Source: Pseudomonadota bacterium (GTDB taxonomy: Bacteria > Desulfobacterota > Binatia > Binatales > Binataceae). From it: a DNA stretch of 64,000 bases. This document shows, piece by piece, positions 26,295 through 38,794 of this stretch (positions are counted from its first letter, which is position 1; the number at the start of each line of letters is the position of its first letter). The stretch spans positions 124,001-188,000 of the forward strand of contig JAJPIF010000023.1 of assembly GCA_021324885.1 (NCBI GenBank). The letters run 5' to 3'. Both the position numbers and the translations under genes were made by a program. The notes under the pieces are model-generated. The model was given only the letters and a program-made list of their open reading frames with translations, did no database searches and was not told where the DNA came from.

Positions 26295-28253
26295 ATGCCT
26301 GACCATCCAGCAATCGATATCGAATCGGTGCTCAAGGAAGACCGCAAGTTTCCACCCGCCGCGGAGTTCAGCCGCCGCGCTTTGATCAAGAGCATGGCGG
26401 AGCTTGAGGCGCTGTCCCGGCGCGCGGCCGAAGATCCTGAGGGCTTCTGGAAGGAGTGTGCCGGCGAACTGTTCTGGTTCAAGCCCTTCACCAAGGTCCT
26501 GGATTGGAACTTTCCGTGGGTGAAATGGTTTGTCGGCGGCGAACTCAACGCCTCCTACAACTGCATCGATCGCCATCTGGCCGGTCCGCGGCGAAACAAG
26601 GCCGCTTTGATCTGGGAGGGGGAGCCCGGCGATTCGCGGATATTGACCTACCAGATGCTGGCCAGCGAAGTTGCGCGATGCGCCAACGGCTTGCGCTCAC
26701 TGGGCGTTAAGGCCGGCGATCTGGTTGCCATTTACATGCCGATGGTGCCCGAGGCGGTAATTGCGATGCTGGCGTGCGCGCGCATCGGCGCCACCCATTC
26801 AGTGGTGTTCGGCGGATTTTCGGCCGACGCCCTGCGCGATCGGATCAATGACGCCGAAGCCAAGGTCTGCATCACGGCGGACGGCGGATGGCGCCGCGGT
26901 CAAATCGTCGAACTCAAGCGCAATGTCGACGAAGCGCTCAAGGAGGCTCCCTCCGTGCACAAGTGCGTGGTCCTCAAACGCTGCGGCAATCACGTCGAGA
27001 TGCGCGCCGGCCGCGACGTCTGGTGGGACGAGTTGATGGATGCGCAAAAGGCCGTCTGCGAGCCGGTCTCAGTCGATTCCGAGCATCCGCTCTACACCCT
27101 GTACACGTCGGGCACGACTGGGAAACCCAAGGGCGTCGTCCATTCGACCGCCGGCTACCTGCTCCACGTTCTGATGACGATGAAGTGGGTCTTCGATATC
27201 AAGGACGAAGACATCTTCTGGTGCACTGCCGATATTGGCTGGGTCACCGGACATAGCTATACCGTGTACGGTCCGTTGGCGGCGGGGGCGACGGTGGTGA
27301 TGTACGAAGGGGCGCCCAATGCTCCCGCCAACGACCGCTTCTGGCAGATAATCGAAAAGTACCGGGTAAACATTTTTTACACCGCGCCCACCGCGATTCG
27401 AACCTTTATCAAATGGGGCGACGAGTGGGTCCACAAGCATGATCTTTCCAGCCTGCGACTGCTGGGTACCGTGGGTGAGCCGATCAACCCGGAAGCATGG
27501 ATGTGGTACCACAAGGTGATCGGGCGGGAGAAATGTCCGATCGTCGATACCTGGTGGCAAACCGAAACCGGCGCAATTCTAATCAGCCCGGTCCCCGGCG
27601 CGACGCCGACCAAACCCGGATCGGCCACGCGTCCGCTGCCCGGTATCGCCGCCGATGTCGTAACCCGGGAGGGCACCTCGGTCGGGCCCAATCAGGGCGG
27701 CTTTTTGGTGATTAAGCGTCCCTGGCCCGGAATGCTGCGTACGATCTTCCACGACCCCGATCGCTACAAGAAACAATACTTCGAGCAAATCCCGGGCGTT
27801 TACACCACCGGCGATGGCGCCCGCTGCGACGAGGACGGCTACTTCTGGATCATGGGCCGCGTTGACGACGTGATTAACGTCTCCGGCCACCGGCTGGGAA
27901 CGATGGAGGTCGAGAGCGCGTTGGTGTCCCATCCGGCGGTGGCAGAAGCGGCCGCGGTCGGCCGGCCCGACGATCTCAAAGGCCAGGCCCTGGTGTGCTT
28001 TGTGACCCTGGAGGGACGGCGTAAAGGCGATGATCGCCTGCGCGAGGAACTGCGCAATCACGTGGGCAAGGAGATTGGCGCTTTTGCCAGGCCCGACACG
28101 ATCCGTTTCACCGACGCGCTGCCCAAGACCCGCAGCGGCAAGATCATGCGCCGCCTGCTGCGTCAAATCGCGGCCGGCGATCAAGCCCTGGGCGATACCA
28201 CGACGCTGGAGGATCTGTCGGTTCTGGCGCGGCTGCGCGAAGACGAAGAATAA
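26295..28253 (+). CDS. acs: Acetyl-CoA synthetase (acetate-CoA ligase, AMP-forming)
   Basis: The 652-residue enzyme makes acetyl-CoA from acetate, ATP and CoA through acetyl-AMP. It is full length with the ATP loop [11 protein letters not shown] near 270, [13 protein letters not shown] near 419 (whose Trp shapes the small acetyl pocket), and RSGKIMRR with the acetylatable Lys at about 616. The reading frame opens earlier inside the GH57 gene, but ATG 26295, preceded by GGAAGGAT, gives the usual N-terminus. Being three bases from the GH57 stop, the two are probably co-transcribed. Confidence 0.94.
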   Translation: MPDHPAIDIESVLKEDRKFPPAAEFSRRALIKSMAELEALSRRAAEDPEGFWKECAGELFWFKPFTKVLDWNFPWVKWFVGGELNASYNCIDRHLAGPRRNKAALIWEGEPGDSRILTYQMLASEVARCANGLRSLGVKAGDLVAIYMPMVPEAVIAMLACARIGATHSVVFGGFSADALRDRINDAEAKVCITADGGWRRGQIVELKRNVDEALKEAPSVHKCVVLKRCGNHVEMRAGRDVWWDELMDAQKAVCEPVSVDSEHPLYTLYTSGTTGKPKGVVHSTAGYLLHVLMTMKWVFDIKDEDIFWCTADIGWVTGHSYTVYGPLAAGATVVMYEGAPNAPANDRFWQIIEKYRVNIFYTAPTAIRTFIKWGDEWVHKHDLSSLRLLGTVGEPINPEAWMWYHKVIGREKCPIVDTWWQTETGAILISPVPGATPTKPGSATRPLPGIAADVVTREGTSVGPNQGGFLVIKRPWPGMLRTIFHDPDRYKKQYFEQIPGVYTTGDGARCDEDGYFWIMGRVDDVINVSGHRLGTMEVESALVSHPAVAEAAAVGRPDDLKGQALVCFVTLEGRRKGDDRLREELRNHVGKEIGAFARPDTIRFTDALPKTRSGKIMRRLLRQIAAGDQALGDTTTLEDLSVLARLREDEE

Positions 28254-28330
28254 ATCAGACTGCGTGGCAGGCGGCAACCCGTCCTGCTCCGAGCGCAGGC
28301 TGATTCAGTCGTCCTGGTCCCAGGGTTCGC

Positions 28331-28615
28331 CTATCGCACCCGGCTGCCCGGAGACGAAGGCGCGTCGTCATCGCCGGATGCCGGCTGGTGGTTCGGGATC
28401 AGATGGTGCGGTCCGGAGGACTTGCTCAGCGACAACGCGAGGACCTGCTGCTCTTGCGATAGTTTCCAATAAACAATGCCGTTGATCAGGGCCGAGACAA
28501 TGAGGAACAGGACTGCCGCGCCAACCCCGGCAATCCACCATATTCTCTCGGTCCGTTCGTCTCGCGCGTGAGGGTCGTGATGGCGCGGTGCAACTCCGTT
28601 CAGTCGTGCTGTCAT
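28331..28615 (-). CDS. Small single-helix membrane protein, hypothetical
   Basis: The 94-residue candidate starts at ATG 28615 with a weak GGAACA site. It has a charged N-terminus (HDPHARDERTERI), one hydrophobic helix at about 25-47 (IAGVGAAVLFLIVSALINGIVYW) and a polar, Pro/Ser-rich tail. I do not recognise it. It is convergent with acs. The strong helix with flanking charges argues for a real gene, but its small size and lack of a family keep confidence moderate. Confidence 0.45.
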   Translation of the reverse strand: MTARLNGVAPRHHDPHARDERTERIWWIAGVGAAVLFLIVSALINGIVYWKLSQEQQVLALSLSKSSGPHHLIPNHQPASGDDDAPSSPGSRVR

Positions 28616-29048
28616 TTGTTCCAAAGCCCCGTTTGCTGCTCCGAAAGGACCAGGACACTCTGACCACAAAGACCGTCACCAGGGGAAGACGACGAGGGTT
28701 GTGGGCCGGTTGACATTTTACGTTGCAACTCACCATCGCCTCAATCGCGAACGCGGACTAACCGTTATAGTCGTCACTCACGATGCTGACGCAGCCTCAT
28801 ATACGGACCCCATTCTTACTTTTCGCCACGGCGAAAATCCGATCGGAAAAGACAGTCAGAGTTAACACCCCGCTGCGCCTGGGCGCCAGCAATCCCCGCC
28901 ACCCGTCGGATGGTATCCGGCGCGCCAGGCCGCCCGACTGGACTCGATCGAAGCCCTGCGCTACGAATAAGCCCTCTCGCTCGTCAGCTCCAAAAACTTC
29001 CCACCGCCTTGAGGCAGGTTGCCCGAAGTGTTATGTTGACTGATGTGG
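28616..29048. other. Gene-poor stretch before rimP
   Basis: About 430 bases with no convincing gene on either strand. A TTGACA lies at 28710-28715 but no good -10 follows at the right distance. A short in-frame segment ending at TAA 28968-28970 (ARQAARLDSIEALRYE) reads like a protein tail, though it is preceded by a nearby stop and is too short to assign. No tRNA was found, although metY often precedes rimP in other bacteria. Confidence 0.35.
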
Positions 29049-29073
29049 AAGTGGGCTCGTGGCCCACTTTTTT
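29049..29073 (+). terminator. Hairpin with T-tract in the rimP leader
   Basis: AAGTGGGC (29049-29056) pairs perfectly with GCCCACTT (29062-29069) around a five-base loop and is followed by a run of T to 29073. This is an intrinsic terminator by form. Its place about 45 bases before the rimP start matches the rimP leader attenuator known from proteobacteria, so it may set expression of the whole rimP-nusA-infB operon. Confidence 0.75.
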
Positions 29074-29115
29074 ATTGGCGTGCGCCTGAACGGGGGCGCC
29101 GTTCGGGTCTCTGAT

Positions 29116-29592
29116 ATGGTCGTACAGCTTCATCCGGTAGCCAGCAAAGTGATGGAATTGCTGGAACCGCATATCGAACGGCAGGGGTTCGAATTGGTTT
29201 CGGTGGAGTACAAGGGCGGCGCGCGCGGCGGATTGTTGCGGCTGTTCATTGATCGGCCCCAGGGCGGCATCGGTCTGGATGAGCTTGAAGGTTTAAGCCG
29301 CGTCATCGGCGATTTGCTCGACGTGTACGATCCGGTGGCGGGACGCTATACGCTGGAAGTTTCGTCGCCAGGGATAAACCGCCCGCTGACCAAGCTGACT
29401 CATTTCGAGCAGTATCGTGGACGCCGGGTGCGGGTCCGTACCCATCATGCCCATGAGGGGCAGAAGTCGTTCGTTGGCGTGCTCGCCGGGGTCAGCGAGT
29501 CGGGGATCGAACTGGACGATGAGATAAGCCGGCGCCGATGGTCGCTGGGCTTTGAGGAAATAAAGGAGGCCAACTACGAGCATCAGTTTTGA
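29116..29592 (+). CDS. rimP: Ribosome maturation factor RimP
   Basis: The 158-residue protein helps mature the 30S subunit. The N-terminal RimP domain shows VEYKGGARGGLLRLFIDRP and GIGLDELEGLSRVIGDLLD, followed by YTLEVSSPGINRPLTK, the family hallmark, and a C-terminal Sm-like domain. ATG 29116 gives the standard N-terminus. A longer GTG start at 29059 would fall within the leader hairpin and is unlikely. It heads the nusA-infB operon and ends 187 bases before nusA. Confidence 0.93.
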   Translation: MVVQLHPVASKVMELLEPHIERQGFELVSVEYKGGARGGLLRLFIDRPQGGIGLDELEGLSRVIGDLLDVYDPVAGRYTLEVSSPGINRPLTKLTHFEQYRGRRVRVRTHHAHEGQKSFVGVLAGVSESGIELDDEISRRRWSLGFEEIKEANYEHQF

Positions 29593-29617
29593 GCTCCGCC
29601 GTTTGTGTCAAGCCAAC

Positions 29618-29741
29618 TCGGCGTGAGCCGAAACTCCCTGGCAGGCTGCGATAATCCGGACAGCCTGAAGGAAGTTACAGTTAAGACGTGAGGCGCTGAA
29701 GCGGAATCACCGCTGAAGTTTGGGCGTGGGCAATCAGCGCC
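29618..29741 (+). promoter_or_regulatory. Three-hairpin leader before nusA
   Basis: Three consecutive stems fill the gap between rimP and nusA. First, TCGGC-GTGA-GCCGA (29618-29631) has a GNRA-type loop. Second, CAGGCTG (29642-29648) pairs with CAGCCTG (29661-29667). Third, GGCGCTGA (29692-29699) pairs with TCAGCGCC (29734-29741) and encloses AGCGG/CCGCT (29700-29714). None is followed by a T-tract. The nusA ribosome binding site AGGAGG is free at 29770-29775. A structured mRNA or binding site is likely; its ligand is unknown. Confidence 0.5.
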
Positions 29742-29779
29742 TTGCGCGACGCGTCAATTGCCGCGCACCAGGAGGCCAA

Positions 29780-31138
29780 ATGCAGCTCGATCTTAACCGG
29801 GTCATTGAGCAGGTATCCAAAGAAAAAGGGATTGATAAAAGTATCGTCATCAAAGCGGTCGAGGAGATGATGCACTCGGCCGCCAAGCGGACCTTTGGAC
29901 CTGATCGCAGAATTGAATCGCGCTTTAACCAGGAAATCGGCGAAATCGAGCTGTTTGAAATCAAAACCGTGGTCGAAAATCCCGCCAACATGGGCGAAGT
30001 GTCGCTGTCGGAGGCGCACTCCAAGTACGACCCGGACGCCGAGATTGGCGATGAGATCCTGCTCAAACTCGATACGGCCACGATGGGCCGGATTGCCGCA
30101 CAGGCCGCCAAGCAGAACCTGATCCAGCATATCCGCGACGCCGAACGCAAACAGATTTACAGCGAGTTCAAGGATCGCAAAAACGAGATCGTCTCGGGTA
30201 TCGTGCAGCGCTTCGAGCGCAAAAATATGATCGTCAACCTGGGACGCACCGAGGCGATCCTGCCGGAAAAGGAGCAGATCCCCCACGAGCGCTATCGCCA
30301 GGGCGACCGTATCCGCGCCCTGATTGCCGAAGTGGACCTCTCGGACAAGGGCCTTGCGATCATACTGTCGCGCACCTCCAACGATTTTCTGCGCAAACTG
30401 TTCGAGCAGGAGGTCCCCGAAATCTACGAGGGCATCGTTGAAATTCGCCAATGCGCGCGCGAACCCGGCGGCCGCGCCAAAGTGGCGGTTTATTCCAACG
30501 ATTCCGACGTCGATCCGGTCGGCGCCTGTGTCGGCATGAAGGGAACGCGCGTGCAGTCGGTGGTCCAGGAACTGCGCGGTGAAAAAATCGACATCGTCCC
30601 CTGGACCGAAGATCAGGCCGAGTTGGTGTGCCGCGCGCTGGCCCCGGCCAAGGTGTCCAAGGTAATCATCGACGAGGATGAGCATTCCATGGAGGTGATC
30701 GTCCCCGACGATCAGCTCTCGCTTGCGATCGGCAAACGCGGCCAGAACGTGCGTCTGGCCCATCGCCTGACCGGATGGAAACTTGACGTGCGCAGCGAAG
30801 CCGAGGCCGAGGAAGAGGCCAGAGCGGCGCGGGCTTCGCTCAATGCTATTCCGGGGGTCGGTGACATCAATGCCGAACTGCTCTATCAATGGGGTTTTCG
30901 CTCCGCCGAGCAGCTGGCCGAAACTGAGGAGGGCGCGCTGGAGATTGACGGGATCAGTCCGGAACGGGCGCGCCAGTTGATCGCGGCGGCCCAGGCTCAT
31001 GTGGCAAACAAAAAACGCCTTGCCCAGGAGGCGGCTGCGGCGGCGCAGTCAGTCGTCGCCGAAGACCAGACGGAAAAGCGCGATACGGTGGCGAGCCAAA
31101 GTGGGGAAGCAGAAAAAGGGCGCCCGGCCCAATCATAA
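29780..31138 (+). CDS. nusA: Transcription termination/antitermination factor NusA
   Basis: The 452-residue protein binds RNA polymerase and nascent RNA and controls pausing, termination and antitermination. It has the NusA N-terminal domain (MQLDLNRVIEQVSKEKGIDK), an S1 domain (about 135-200, VSGIVQRFERKNMIVNLG), two KH domains (VGACVGMKGTRVQSVVQEL and LAIGKRGQNVRLAHRLTGW), and a C-terminal helix-hairpin-helix tail (IPGVGDINAELLYQWG). ATG 29780 follows AGGAGG. The last 38 bases overlap ylxR. Length is close to the single-tail type rather than the longer E. coli form with two acidic repeats. Confidence 0.95.
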   Translation: MQLDLNRVIEQVSKEKGIDKSIVIKAVEEMMHSAAKRTFGPDRRIESRFNQEIGEIELFEIKTVVENPANMGEVSLSEAHSKYDPDAEIGDEILLKLDTATMGRIAAQAAKQNLIQHIRDAERKQIYSEFKDRKNEIVSGIVQRFERKNMIVNLGRTEAILPEKEQIPHERYRQGDRIRALIAEVDLSDKGLAIILSRTSNDFLRKLFEQEVPEIYEGIVEIRQCAREPGGRAKVAVYSNDSDVDPVGACVGMKGTRVQSVVQELRGEKIDIVPWTEDQAELVCRALAPAKVSKVIIDEDEHSMEVIVPDDQLSLAIGKRGQNVRLAHRLTGWKLDVRSEAEAEEEARAARASLNAIPGVGDINAELLYQWGFRSAEQLAETEEGALEIDGISPERARQLIAAAQAHVANKKRLAQEAAAAAQSVVAEDQTEKRDTVASQSGEAEKGRPAQS

Positions 31139-31412
31139 GCCGCGGCGCACGTGTCTTGGATGCCGAGAAGTGGACTGGCAGCAGGCGCTGGTCAGGTTGG
31201 CAGCGCTGCCTGAAGGCGTGGTCGTTGACCCAACCGGGAAATTGGGTGGCCGCGGTGCCTATTTGCATCCGCGCCGCCAATGCCTGCAGCGGTTTGTACG
31301 GACGAAAATCAATCGGTTCCAGTCTTTGCGACGCTCCCTGGATCGCTCGGAACGCGTCAATCTGGTAAACATGGTGGCAGGACTGCTGGCTCCAAACTCT
31401 GGCCTTTTATAA
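31101..31412 (+). CDS. ylxR: YlxR family RNA-binding protein (DUF448)
   Basis: The 103-residue basic protein shows the YlxR signature RRTCLGCRE near its N-terminus, then [26 protein letters not shown] with the conserved GRGAY turn. YlxR/RnpM is a small nucleic-acid binding protein; in Bacillus it has been linked to RNase P and to gene regulation. It is always placed between nusA and infB, as here. The start is GTG 31101 inside the nusA end; longer versions read through nusA in another frame. Confidence 0.88.
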   Translation: MGKQKKGARPNHKPRRTCLGCREVDWQQALVRLAALPEGVVVDPTGKLGGRGAYLHPRRQCLQRFVRTKINRFQSLRRSLDRSERVNLVNMVAGLLAPNSGLL

Positions 31413-31422
31413 AATACTACGG

Positions 31423-34482
<3,060 letters not shown>

Positions 34483-34502
34483 CGCCGACTTGGAAAACAA
34501 AC

Positions 34503-34544
34503 GCGCAGCCGTGCGCCGCGCCCGCGTGCGGCCCCTGGCTGCGC
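34503..34544 (+). other. Strong hairpin between infB and ylxP
   Basis: GCGCAGCC (34503-34510) pairs with GGCTGCGC (34537-34544), enclosing a second GC-rich stem. No T-tract follows (CTGTTGTATCG), so a classical terminator is not supported. It may be an mRNA-stabilising or partial attenuating structure in the operon. It lies directly before the ylxP start. Confidence 0.5.
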
Positions 34545-34557
34545 CTGTTGTATCGTT

Positions 34558-34845
34558 ATGGTCGTTGGTGTGCTGAGGCTTACGCTTTACCTGCCGGACA
34601 ACCACTCGCTTAAGGGGAAAAGGCAGGTTTTGCGCGCAATCAAGGATCGCGTGCGCAACAAGTTCAACGTCTCGATCGCCGAATCCGACGCCCATGATCT
34701 GTGGCAGCGGGCGGAGCTGGGAATCTGCCAGGTGGGCAGCGACCGCGCCTTTGTCGACCGCGCCCTGCGCGAGGTTGTGAACTTCATTGAAGCGTTGGGA
34801 CTGGCTCCACTGGGTGAGGAGAATCTGGAAATCCTGCATTACTGA
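34558..34845 (+). CDS. ylxP: DUF503 family protein YlxP
   Basis: The 95-residue protein is a full-length DUF503 member: MVVGVLRLTLYLPDNHSLKG, KRQVLRAIKDRVRNKFNVSIAE, and a final EILHY. YlxP is encoded between infB and rbfA in many Firmicutes and deltaproteobacteria. Its function is unknown, though its place among ribosome and RNA genes suggests a role there. The start codon ATG 34558 sits just after a strong hairpin and has no clear ribosome binding site. Confidence 0.9.
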   Translation: MVVGVLRLTLYLPDNHSLKGKRQVLRAIKDRVRNKFNVSIAESDAHDLWQRAELGICQVGSDRAFVDRALREVVNFIEALGLAPLGEENLEILHY

Positions 34846-34895
34846 CATGGGGATGAGCGCTGTCCCGCTTCAAGCATCGGTAACGGCGGGTTAAC

Positions 34896-35258
34896 ATGAA
34901 AGACATGCAAAGCGACGGCCGACGGCCCGAGCGGGTGGCCGAAGCGCTGCTGCGCGAACTTTCGGCACTGCTCTACCGCGATTTGAAAGATCCCCGGCTG
35001 CGGGGAGTGACGCTGACGGACGTGAGACTGACCCCGGACCTGCGCCATGCGCGCGTGTACTTCTCCCATCTGCAAGGCGCCCAGCGCGGCCAGGAAGCAG
35101 TGGAGGGATTTCACAGCGCAACGGGTTTTATCCGGCAAAAAATCGGTCGCGGGCTCGGCCTGCGTTACGCGCCCGCGCTGCATTTCGAGTACGACCCGGG
35201 TATCGAACGCGCCGCCCGGATCGATGCCCTGCTGCGCAAGGACCATTTCAAGGATTGA
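34896..35258 (+). CDS. rbfA: 30S ribosome-binding factor RbfA
   Basis: The 120-residue KH-fold protein binds the 30S subunit and helps 16S rRNA 5'-end maturation and cold adaptation. RPERVAEALLRELSALLYRDLKDPRL and VTLTDVRLTPDLRHARVYFS are typical, as is FEYDPGIERAARIDALLRK near the C-terminus. ATG 34896 is followed by a second Met after two codons. It lies 50 bases after ylxP and 33 before truB. Confidence 0.93.
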   Translation: MKDMQSDGRRPERVAEALLRELSALLYRDLKDPRLRGVTLTDVRLTPDLRHARVYFSHLQGAQRGQEAVEGFHSATGFIRQKIGRGLGLRYAPALHFEYDPGIERAARIDALLRKDHFKD

Positions 35259-35291
35259 CCGGCATTCGGAGTCTGTACCATCCCTTCCACC

Positions 35292-36173
35292 GTGAACGGA
35301 GTGCTGCTGATCGACAAGCCCGCCGGCTTGGGGTCCGCTGAGGTCGTGCGCCGGGTCAAGAGATTGCTCAAACCGGCCAAGGTCGGGCATCTCGGCACAC
35401 TCGATCCGTTTGCGACCGGACTGCTGCCGATCCTGATTGGAGAGGCGACCAAGATCGCGCAATTCCTGGAGCATCGCGACAAGCGTTATGAGGGCGTGAT
35501 CGCACTGGGAACGCAGACCGACACGCTGGATCCAACCGGCGAGATAATCGATACGGCGGCGCTACCGCCGTTGGACGGGGGTATCCTGGATGAAATTGCG
35601 CAGCGCTTCACCGGCGAGTTCGAGCAAGTCCCGCCCGTCTATTCCGCGATCAAGCGGGCAGGAGTGCCGCTCTACAAACTGGCGCGCCAAGGGATGGAAC
35701 CTCCGCCGCCGGCGCCCCGCAAGGTCGTGGTGCACCGCCTTCAACTGCTTCCGCAATGCGCCAGCCGCGTCCGCTTCTGGCTTGAGTGCGCCACCGGAAT
35801 GTATGTACGCGCGCTGGCGCGCGATATCGGTACCGCGTTGGGGACGGTAGCGCATCTGGCGCAACTGCGGCGCGTCGGCACCGGCGGTTTTTCGATCGAG
35901 CAGGCCGTCGCCCTGGATGCGGCGCTGGCTGGTTTGGAAAAGGGATTACCGCCGGCGCTGGTCGATCTCAACCGGGCTTTGGCGGATATGAGCCCGGTGG
36001 AGGTGGATCAAACGGTGGCCCGCCGCGTCCGCAACGGCGACGCGTCGGCGCTGCTGTCAATGGTCAAGCTCGGCCGCGGACCGTTCAAGGTGCTGTGCCG
36101 CGGTGGCCTGGTGGCAATCGCCCAATTCAGCCCCGAAGGCAGACTGAGCCTGGCGCGAGTCTTTGGCGAATGA
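35292..36173 (+). CDS. truB: tRNA pseudouridine-55 synthase TruB
   Basis: The 293-residue enzyme converts U55 of tRNAs to pseudouridine. The catalytic Asp38 is in GHLGTLDPFATGLLP. Other family segments are NGVLLIDKPAGL at the start, KRYEGVIALGTQTDTLDPTG, PPVYSAIKRAG and the PUA-like C-terminal region (VRNGDASALLS, FKVLCRGGLVAIAQ). The start is GTG 35292. It is followed by rpsO as in most bacteria. Confidence 0.95.
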   Translation: MNGVLLIDKPAGLGSAEVVRRVKRLLKPAKVGHLGTLDPFATGLLPILIGEATKIAQFLEHRDKRYEGVIALGTQTDTLDPTGEIIDTAALPPLDGGILDEIAQRFTGEFEQVPPVYSAIKRAGVPLYKLARQGMEPPPPAPRKVVVHRLQLLPQCASRVRFWLECATGMYVRALARDIGTALGTVAHLAQLRRVGTGGFSIEQAVALDAALAGLEKGLPPALVDLNRALADMSPVEVDQTVARRVRNGDASALLSMVKLGRGPFKVLCRGGLVAIAQFSPEGRLSLARVFGE

Positions 36174-36269
36174 ATCACCGGCGAAACAGGGCGGCGGCTT
36201 GTGGGAACGGCGCGGCTATGGTACGTTATCCGCTTAAGGAAAGGATAAAGGGAAAGTAAGAGTCTTCTG

Positions 36270-36539
36270 ATGCCCCTCGTTGCGGCCCGTAAGCGGGAAA
36301 TCATTGGTTCCTATGCTCGCAGCAAAAACGACAGCGGCTCGCCCGAAGTGCAAATCGCGCTTTTGACAGCCCGCATCGAGAGCCTCAGCGAGCATTTCAA
36401 ATCGCATGTCAAAGATCATCATTCCCGGGTCGGTCTGTTGCGCCTGGTGGGCAAGCGCCGCCGCCTGCTCGACTACTTGCGGGGATGCGATTTTGGCCGC
36501 TACCGCGCGCTGATCGAGAAACTGGGTATCCGAAGATAA
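36270..36539 (+). CDS. rpsO: 30S ribosomal protein S15
   Basis: This is an 89-residue S15: [39 protein letters not shown] and [12 protein letters not shown] are conserved. It binds 16S rRNA helices 20-22. In many bacteria it represses its own mRNA. The upstream 96 bases include a GGAAAGGATAAAGGGAAAG purine-rich stretch with a usable ribosome binding site and a weak promoter-like TTGTGG-17-TACGTT. The rpsO-pnp order is conserved. Confidence 0.96.
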   Translation: MPLVAARKREIIGSYARSKNDSGSPEVQIALLTARIESLSEHFKSHVKDHHSRVGLLRLVGKRRRLLDYLRGCDFGRYRALIEKLGIRR

Positions 36540-36598
36540 GGCTGGTCGCCTGAAAACCGGCTCTGTACAAGCCGCATCGCCTGTAGTGCGGCCCAGCC
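36540..36598 (+). promoter_or_regulatory. Nested stem-loop in the rpsO-pnp leader
   Basis: GGCTGG (36540-36545) pairs with CCAGCC (36593-36598), and inside it GCCGCA (36571-36576) pairs with TGCGGC (36587-36592). It starts right at the rpsO stop. In E. coli a comparable stem-loop before pnp is cut by RNase III and lets PNPase control its own mRNA; the same role here is inference. There is no T-tract. Confidence 0.5.
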
Positions 36599-36679
36599 AA
36601 TGGAGCCGCTGACAGACTGACCCCGCGCTCTGTCTTGTTGGGGCAGCCGCCTCGACCTCCCTGAGGTACAACTCTATCT

Positions 36680-38794
36680 ATGTTTAGGAAGCTTGAAATC
36701 GACTTCCATGGCCGCAAACTCTCGCTTGAAACCGGGCGTCTGGCCAGGCAGGCGCATGGCGCGGTGCTCGCCCAGTACGGTGAAACGGTTGTATTGGCCA
36801 CCGTTGTTTCCGCCTATGACAGTCGTGAGAAGGTGGATTTTCTGCCGCTGACGGTCGATTATCTGGAGAAGACTTTCGCTGCGGGAAAAATCCCCGGTGG
36901 ATTTTTCAAACGGGAGGGCCGCCCCTCCGAAAAGGAAATCCTCACCTCGCGCCTGATCGACCGCGCGATGCGGCCGCTGTTCCCCAAGGGCTACGACAAG
37001 GAAACCCAGCTGATTGTAACCGTGCTCTCGGTCGATCGTGAGAACGATCCCGATGTGTTGTCCTTGATCGCCGCCTCGACCGCCCTGGAAATTTCGGACA
37101 TACCGCATGACGGTCCCGTGGCTGCGGTCAGGATGGGGCGGATCGACGGCAAATTGGTGGTCAATCCGTTGCGCAGCCAGATGGACCGCACGGACATCTC
37201 GATGGTGGTGGCGGCGAAGCCGGACTCGATTGTGATGCTGGAGGGCGGCGCCAATATCGTTGATGAGGAAAGCGTGCTGGAGGCGCTGTTTACCGCCCAC
37301 GAGGAACTCCATTCGATTTTCGAGATTCAGCGTGAACTGCGCCGGATGGTTGGCAAACCCAAACGCGAGTTCAAGCGCAAGGAACTTGACCAGGCGATGG
37401 TCGAGGCAATGCGCCAGCGTATCGGCGACGGCCTCGATGTGGCCCTGAGCACGCCCGGCAAGAAGGAGCGCTCGGCCGCGGTGAACGACCTCGAAGAGCG
37501 CGTCGTTGCGGAGCTCTCCCAACGGTTTCCTGATGCCGGAAACGAACTGGCTGCGGTCTTCGAGTATTTGATGCGCCAGCGGGTCCGTCAGGTCATTCTC
37601 GACGAAGATCGCCGGATCGATGATCGACGCTCGACCGATATCCGCCCGCTCAGCGCCACGGTTCAAGCTCTGCCCAGAACTCATGGTTCGGCGCTTTTCA
37701 CTCGCGGCGAGACCCAGGTACTGGCGACCGTCACGCTGGGCACCTCCTCCGATGAGCAGAAGATCGACGCGCTGCTGGGCGAGCATTACAAGAAGTTCAT
37801 GCTTCACTATAATTTCCCGCCGTTTTCCACCGGCGAGGTGAAGTTCCTGCGTGGTCCCTCGCGCCGCGAAATTGGCCATGGCGCGCTGGCCGAACGCGCG
37901 TTGCAGGCGGTCCTGCCTCCCGAAGATCAGTTCCCCTACACGATCCGGGTTGTATCCGAAGTGCTCGAATCCAACGGCAGTTCCTCGATGGCCACGGTAT
38001 GCGGCGGCAGCCTGGCTCTGATGGATGCGGGAGTGCCAGTCAAGGCGGCGGTGGCCGGAATCGCGATGGGTCTGGTCAAGGAGGGCGACAAGGTCCGCGT
38101 CCTGACCGATATCCTGGGCGACGAAGACCATCTGGGCGACATGGATTTCAAGGTTGCCGGAACTTCGCAGGGGGTGACCGCGATCCAGATGGACAACAAG
38201 GTCGGCGGCATCACCCGTGATGTGATGCGGCAGGCGCTGCATCAGGCCCGCGACGCGCGGTTGTTCGTGCTGGACGTGATGCAGCGGGCGCTGGAGGCGC
38301 CGCGCAAGGAGGTCTCGCTTTACGCCCCGCGGATCACCACGCTGCATATCAAACCCGACAAGATTCGCGACGTAATCGGTCCGGGCGGCAAGGTAATTCG
38401 TGGCATCGTGGAAGACACCGGATGCAAGATTGATATAGAAGACGACGGCACGGTGCGGATTGCTTCCGCGGACAGCGCGGCGATGGAAAAAGCGATCAAC
38501 ACTATCCAGTCGATTACAGAGGAGCCGGAAATCGGGAAAATCTATAAGGGCAAAGTTCGCAAGGTGGTGGATTTTGGCGCCTTTGTCGAAATCCTGCCGG
38601 GGACTGATGGTCTGGTCCACATCTCGCAACTGTCGGATAAACGAGTCAGGCGCGTTGAAGACGTTCTTAACGAGGGCGACGAAGTAATGGTGAAGGTGCT
38701 CGACATCGACCGCAGTGGAAAAATCCGCCTTTCGGTCCGCGAAGCCCAGCAGGAATCGCAATCGGCAGGAGCGGAGGCAAAACCCCTGGCATGA
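36680..38794 (+). CDS. pnp: Polyribonucleotide nucleotidyltransferase (PNPase)
   Basis: The 704-residue exoribonuclease degrades RNA 3' to 5' with phosphate. Two RNase PH domains are visible (first: [20 protein letters not shown]; second: [19 protein letters not shown] with [16 protein letters not shown], holding the catalytic acids). An all-alpha linker lies between them. A KH domain ([15 protein letters not shown]) and an S1 domain ([20 protein letters not shown]) end the protein. Length is standard. The final ATGA overlaps the start of the M16 peptidase gene. Confidence 0.96.
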   Translation: MFRKLEIDFHGRKLSLETGRLARQAHGAVLAQYGETVVLATVVSAYDSREKVDFLPLTVDYLEKTFAAGKIPGGFFKREGRPSEKEILTSRLIDRAMRPLFPKGYDKETQLIVTVLSVDRENDPDVLSLIAASTALEISDIPHDGPVAAVRMGRIDGKLVVNPLRSQMDRTDISMVVAAKPDSIVMLEGGANIVDEESVLEALFTAHEELHSIFEIQRELRRMVGKPKREFKRKELDQAMVEAMRQRIGDGLDVALSTPGKKERSAAVNDLEERVVAELSQRFPDAGNELAAVFEYLMRQRVRQVILDEDRRIDDRRSTDIRPLSATVQALPRTHGSALFTRGETQVLATVTLGTSSDEQKIDALLGEHYKKFMLHYNFPPFSTGEVKFLRGPSRREIGHGALAERALQAVLPPEDQFPYTIRVVSEVLESNGSSSMATVCGGSLALMDAGVPVKAAVAGIAMGLVKEGDKVRVLTDILGDEDHLGDMDFKVAGTSQGVTAIQMDNKVGGITRDVMRQALHQARDARLFVLDVMQRALEAPRKEVSLYAPRITTLHIKPDKIRDVIGPGGKVIRGIVEDTGCKIDIEDDGTVRIASADSAAMEKAINTIQSITEEPEIGKIYKGKVRKVVDFGAFVEILPGTDGLVHISQLSDKRVRRVEDVLNEGDEVMVKVLDIDRSGKIRLSVREAQQESQSAGAEAKPLA

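Noticed and set aside
28863-28970. Segment ARQAARLDSIEALRYE before a stop, possibly a gene tail
   Set aside because: Only about 35 codons since the previous stop and no family could be named; not enough to call a pseudogene.
28783-29043. 86-codon frame before rimP
   Set aside because: Composition is Arg/Pro/Ser-rich without pattern, there is no ribosome binding site, and it runs up to the leader hairpin.
29681-31000. Long antisense frame over nusA
   Set aside because: Mirror frame of a strongly conserved gene, with no motifs of its own.
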